Source: Dichloromethanomonas sp964477085 (GTDB taxonomy: Bacteria > Bacillota > Desulfitobacteriia > Desulfitobacteriales > Syntrophobotulaceae). Taken from it: 8,091 bases of DNA. The notes below the pieces were generated by a model, which saw only the letters and a list, made by a program, of their open reading frames with translations, was not told where the DNA came from and ran no database searches. Below, in pieces: positions 6,623 through 8,091 of this stretch (position 1 is the stretch's first letter; every line of letters starts with the position of its first letter). The stretch covers positions 1 through 8,091 of the forward strand of contig CAYZDF010000097.1 of the NCBI GenBank assembly GCA_964477085.1. Reading direction: 5' to 3'. A program made the translations under genes and the position numbers.

Positions 6623-6673
6623 GAAAACATAATCTAAATCAAACAAAACAAAATTATAAGGAGTGTGGATTTT

Positions 6674-7147
6674 ATGAAAAACTTAAAGAAAATTATTGCA
6701 GCAGTAACAGTGGTAGGTATGCTTGGAGCGTCCGGCGCTGCTTATGCAGCAACAGTAAAGACACCTGCAGAAATTGCATCCGAATTGACAGGGAAAACTG
6801 TTGAGGACCTCTACAAGGAGCGTGCTTCAGGAAAAACTTACGGTACCATTGCAAAAGATGCCGGAAAACTTGAAGAATTCAAGGCACAAATGCTGGAACA
6901 GAAGAAAGCTATCCTTGACCAGCGTGTAAAGGATGGAAAGCTTACGCAGGAACAGGCCGATGAAATATACAATGCAATTAAGAACAACCAGGCTAACTGT
7001 GATGGAACCGGTAGCGCCGCAATTGGCAGAAAATATGGTGCAGGCTTTGGACTGGGAAGCGGCATGGGTAATGGACAAGGTGCCGGCAGAGGTGCAGGAA
7101 TGCGTAATGGCTATGGAATGGGAGCAGGAAGAGGTATGAACAGGTAG
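6674..7147 (+). CDS. Secreted DUF2680-type protein with Gly/Met-rich tail
   Basis: A 157-residue exported protein. A signal peptide is clear: MKNLKK, a hydrophobic core, then an AYA-A cleavage site near residues 23-26. Residues about 27-107 form the charged helical domain that I associate with DUF2680 (TPAEIASELTGKTVEDLYKE, then IAKDAGKLEEFKAQMLEQKK and VKDGKLTQEQADEIYNAI). The last third, from about 120, is low complexity, rich in Gly, Met, Asn and Arg in short units such as GMGNGQGAGRGAG. It has a single cysteine (109). An upstream in-frame GTG at 6665 is too close to AAGGAG (6658-6663); ATG 6674 lies 10 bases away and is chosen. It has its own promoter with the shared operator, so it is probably an output of the two-component system. 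Function is not established. Confidence 0.88.
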   Translation: MKNLKKIIAAVTVVGMLGASGAAYAATVKTPAEIASELTGKTVEDLYKERASGKTYGTIAKDAGKLEEFKAQMLEQKKAILDQRVKDGKLTQEQADEIYNAIKNNQANCDGTGSAAIGRKYGAGFGLGSGMGNGQGAGRGAGMRNGYGMGAGRGMNR

Positions 7148-7161
7148 ACACCCCTCTATAA

Positions 7162-7214
7162 GATACCCATTACCGGGAGAGCGGATGATGAATTCTCTCC
7201 TGGTAATGGGTATC
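7162..7214 (+). terminator. Long-stem terminator after the DUF2680 gene
   Basis: Two 20-base arms, 7162-7181 and 7195-7214, pair along their whole length with a single G-T wobble and a 13-base loop. A pyrimidine-rich stretch with T5 and T6 runs follows, but only from about 7227. Beginning 15 bases after the stop codon, it should end transcription of the small gene. The stem is unusually long for a simple terminator. Confidence 0.7.
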
Positions 7215-7376
7215 AATTTATCTACTCTTTTTCTTTTTTAATGACATTATAGCTTCAAAGATTTGCAATATCGGAATGATCATGGTAGTTCAGGCTAGTT
7301 TTCCACAACGTTGAGAGTACATTTTATCAATCCGTATTTTAATCCGAGAGTACTAAAAAGGTAGAAATAAAATAAA
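7215..7376. other. Intergenic stretch with no supported gene
   Basis: AT-rich DNA with stops in all frames. I see only an 8-bp direct repeat GAGAGTAC (7313-7320 and 7346-7353) and AATCCG twice between them. No ribosome site or convincing frame is present. Confidence 0.6.
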
Positions 7377-7409
7377 AAGCTGCTAACAACAGATGTTAGC
7401 CAACAGCTT
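7377..7409 (-). terminator. Terminator of the thioredoxin pseudogene
   Basis: GCTAACA (7382-7388) and TGTTAGC (7394-7400) form a 7-bp stem with a 5-base loop. An outer AAGCT/AGCTT pairing (7377-7381 with 7405-7409) extends it with a bulge. On the minus strand it is followed by TTTTTATTTTATTT. It lies 34 bases past the end of the minus-strand thioredoxin remnant. Confidence 0.75.
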
Positions 7410-7442
7410 GAGAATTATATTATTTTCACAAATGTAGCTGTT

Positions 7443-7674
7443 TTACATAGCTTTTTTGATCATGTCTTCAATTTCTTAAACTGACCTAAAACCGACCATC
7501 TGCTTTTTACTTTTCCGTCATATTTTTTAGCTAATTGATCAAGAATTGGTGCTACAGCACGGCAGGGGACCGCACCATGGTGCCCAGAAATCAGCAAGCA
7601 CAGGGGACTGAAGAATTTTCTACTTCCTGTTGAAAGTTATTTGAGTCAACATGGATGATATTTGTAGATGTCAT
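7443..7674 (-). pseudogene. trxA: Thioredoxin pseudogene with preserved WCGPC
   Basis: ATG 7674, preceded by AAAAGGGG, opens MTSTNIIHVDSNNFQQEVEN and then breaks. In the next frame the sequence reads VLADFWAPWCGP, and after a second shift CRAVAPILDQLAKKYDGKVK; the end reads QMVGFRSV, a stop, then EIEDMIKKAM. This is thioredoxin in order, with an extra base near 7602, an extra base in the four-G run 7565-7568, an in-frame TAA at 7476-7478, and a deletion near 7500-7507 that removes about 30 residues, including the cis-proline region. Intact thioredoxins have about 105 residues; about 75 are readable here. Several independent lesions rule out a single sequencing error. Confidence 0.88.
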
Positions 7675-7738
7675 TGTGAATTTTCCCCTTTTATCTTTTA
7701 TAATATTTTTTTGTCTGATGCTGAATATTTCTTAGAGT

Positions 7739-7801
7739 GGGCAGTTCACTGCATGGGTCATCATGAACCCTTCCATGGTTCACCAAATAAACAGACTGCC
7801 C
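7739..7801. repeat. Nested inverted repeats downstream of the HTH gene
   Basis: GGGCAGT (7739-7745) and ACTGCCC (7795-7801) bracket several shorter dyads that compete with each other: GCAGT-TC-ACTGC at 7741-7752, GGGT...ACCC inside it, and on the minus strand TGAACC...GGTTCA around an ATG. It may be the transcript end or an attenuator-like structure of the HTH gene. A 14-residue frame (7732-7776, minus, starting MEGFMMTHAVNCPL) lies in it without a good ribosome site. Confidence 0.4.
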
Positions 7802-7830
7802 CCTTGGTGTAAAAGTAAGGTTTTTCAGAG

Positions 7831-8091
7831 TTACCCCATCCCTGATTTCAAAAAATACATGTTGCTGCTCTTGCCCCCGTTCTCACGCCATCGCTGCTCC
7901 TTGCAAAGATAACCGCTCTTTTCAAGGTCTGCGATGGCTCTTTTTACGGTGCTCCGTGACAGCTTCAGTTCTGCGGCGATGGTACCGATCGCCGGATAGC
8001 ATTTGCCGTCCCTGTCCGCCCTGTCACGAAGGTACATGTAGACGGCTACAGCCCTATGGGGAAGCTCTGATGCATAAAGCGATTCAAAATA
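7831..8091 (-). CDS. Helix-turn-helix DNA-binding protein of integrative-element type (partial)
   Basis: The frame enters from the right edge and ends with TAA at 7831-7833, giving 86 residues without the N-terminus. It reads YFESLYASELPHRAVAVYMY, then a charged turn, then a winged helix-turn-helix (TIAAELKLSRSTVKRAIADL, then EKSGYLCKEQRW) and an ENGGKSSNMYF end. This resembles the HTH_36-type proteins I know from Tn1549-like integrative elements of Clostridia, where they are probably replication or transfer regulators. An internal ATG at 8037 is not the start, since homologous-looking sequence continues upstream of it. The gene is clearly more GC-rich than the DNA to its left, which suggests transfer. 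The family assignment is from memory. Confidence 0.8.
   Translation of the reverse strand, partial: YFESLYASELPHRAVAVYMYLRDRADRDGKCYPAIGTIAAELKLSRSTVKRAIADLEKSGYLCKEQRWRENGGKSSNMYFLKSGMG

Noticed and set aside
6827..7216. Minus-strand frame of 129 codons over the DUF2680 gene
   Set aside because: It is the complement of the Gly-rich coding region and runs out of the terminator stem; the plus-strand gene has a signal peptide and promoter.
7218..7283. Minus-strand 21-residue frame starting MIIPILQIFEAIMS
   Set aside because: No ribosome site, and an in-frame TGA shortly upstream; too short to support.
7732..7833. Reading the HTH gene as frameshifted into a following frame ending QHQTKKYYKR
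   Set aside because: The following frame is open, but the HTH domain already ends at a family-like place, and the block is better explained by its inverted repeats.
1..8091. CRISPR array, tRNA, rRNA or riboswitch
   Set aside because: No regularly spaced identical repeats, no cloverleaf, and no long conserved leader was seen on either strand.

Overview
The window looks like a low-GC Firmicute, most likely a Clostridia-class anaerobe: AT-rich intergenic DNA, strong AGGAGG-type ribosome sites, a ferritin-like DUF2202 lipoprotein, a NapH-type polyferredoxin membrane protein and a DUF2680 exported protein. I cannot name the genus.

Layout. Positions 1-500 hold decayed genes: a small frameshifted reading frame on the minus strand (25-245) and the C-terminal stub of a membrane protein on the plus strand (299-499), followed by a hairpin terminator (520-550). 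Positions 582-2779 are a tight minus-strand operon, read in the order ferritin-like lipoprotein, NapH-like 4Fe-4S membrane protein, membrane-anchored repeat protein. Positions 2851-4242 are a complete IS256-family insertion sequence with terminal inverted repeats and a 9-bp target duplication. Positions 4426-6539 are a translationally coupled OmpR-type response regulator and sensor histidine kinase on the plus strand, followed by the exported DUF2680 protein (6674-7147) and a long-stem terminator. From 7215 the DNA is decayed again: a thioredoxin pseudogene with its WCGPC motif still readable (7443-7674, minus), an inverted-repeat cluster (7739-7801), and the 3' part of a GC-richer helix-turn-helix gene of the integrative-element type (7831 to the window end, minus).

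Main observation. The promoters of the lipoprotein operon, the two-component system and the DUF2680 gene share one architecture: 11-bp direct repeats centred on ATCA/GTCA, the last one exactly 10 bp upstream of a -10 hexamer and with no good -35. That is the geometry of a Pho-box-like site for an OmpR/PhoB-type activator, so I infer that the regulator encoded here controls its own operon and both flanking effector units. The IS256 element has inserted inside the operator of the lipoprotein operon. Removing the element and one target copy in silico restores four repeats in perfect 11-bp phase, of which two now lie stranded on the far side of the element.

Working model (inference). The histidine kinase senses an envelope signal, and the response regulator switches on an exported module: a di-iron ferritin-like lipoprotein, an iron-sulfur membrane electron carrier with its partner protein, and a small Gly/Met-rich secreted protein. 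The signal and the substrate cannot be read from the sequence.
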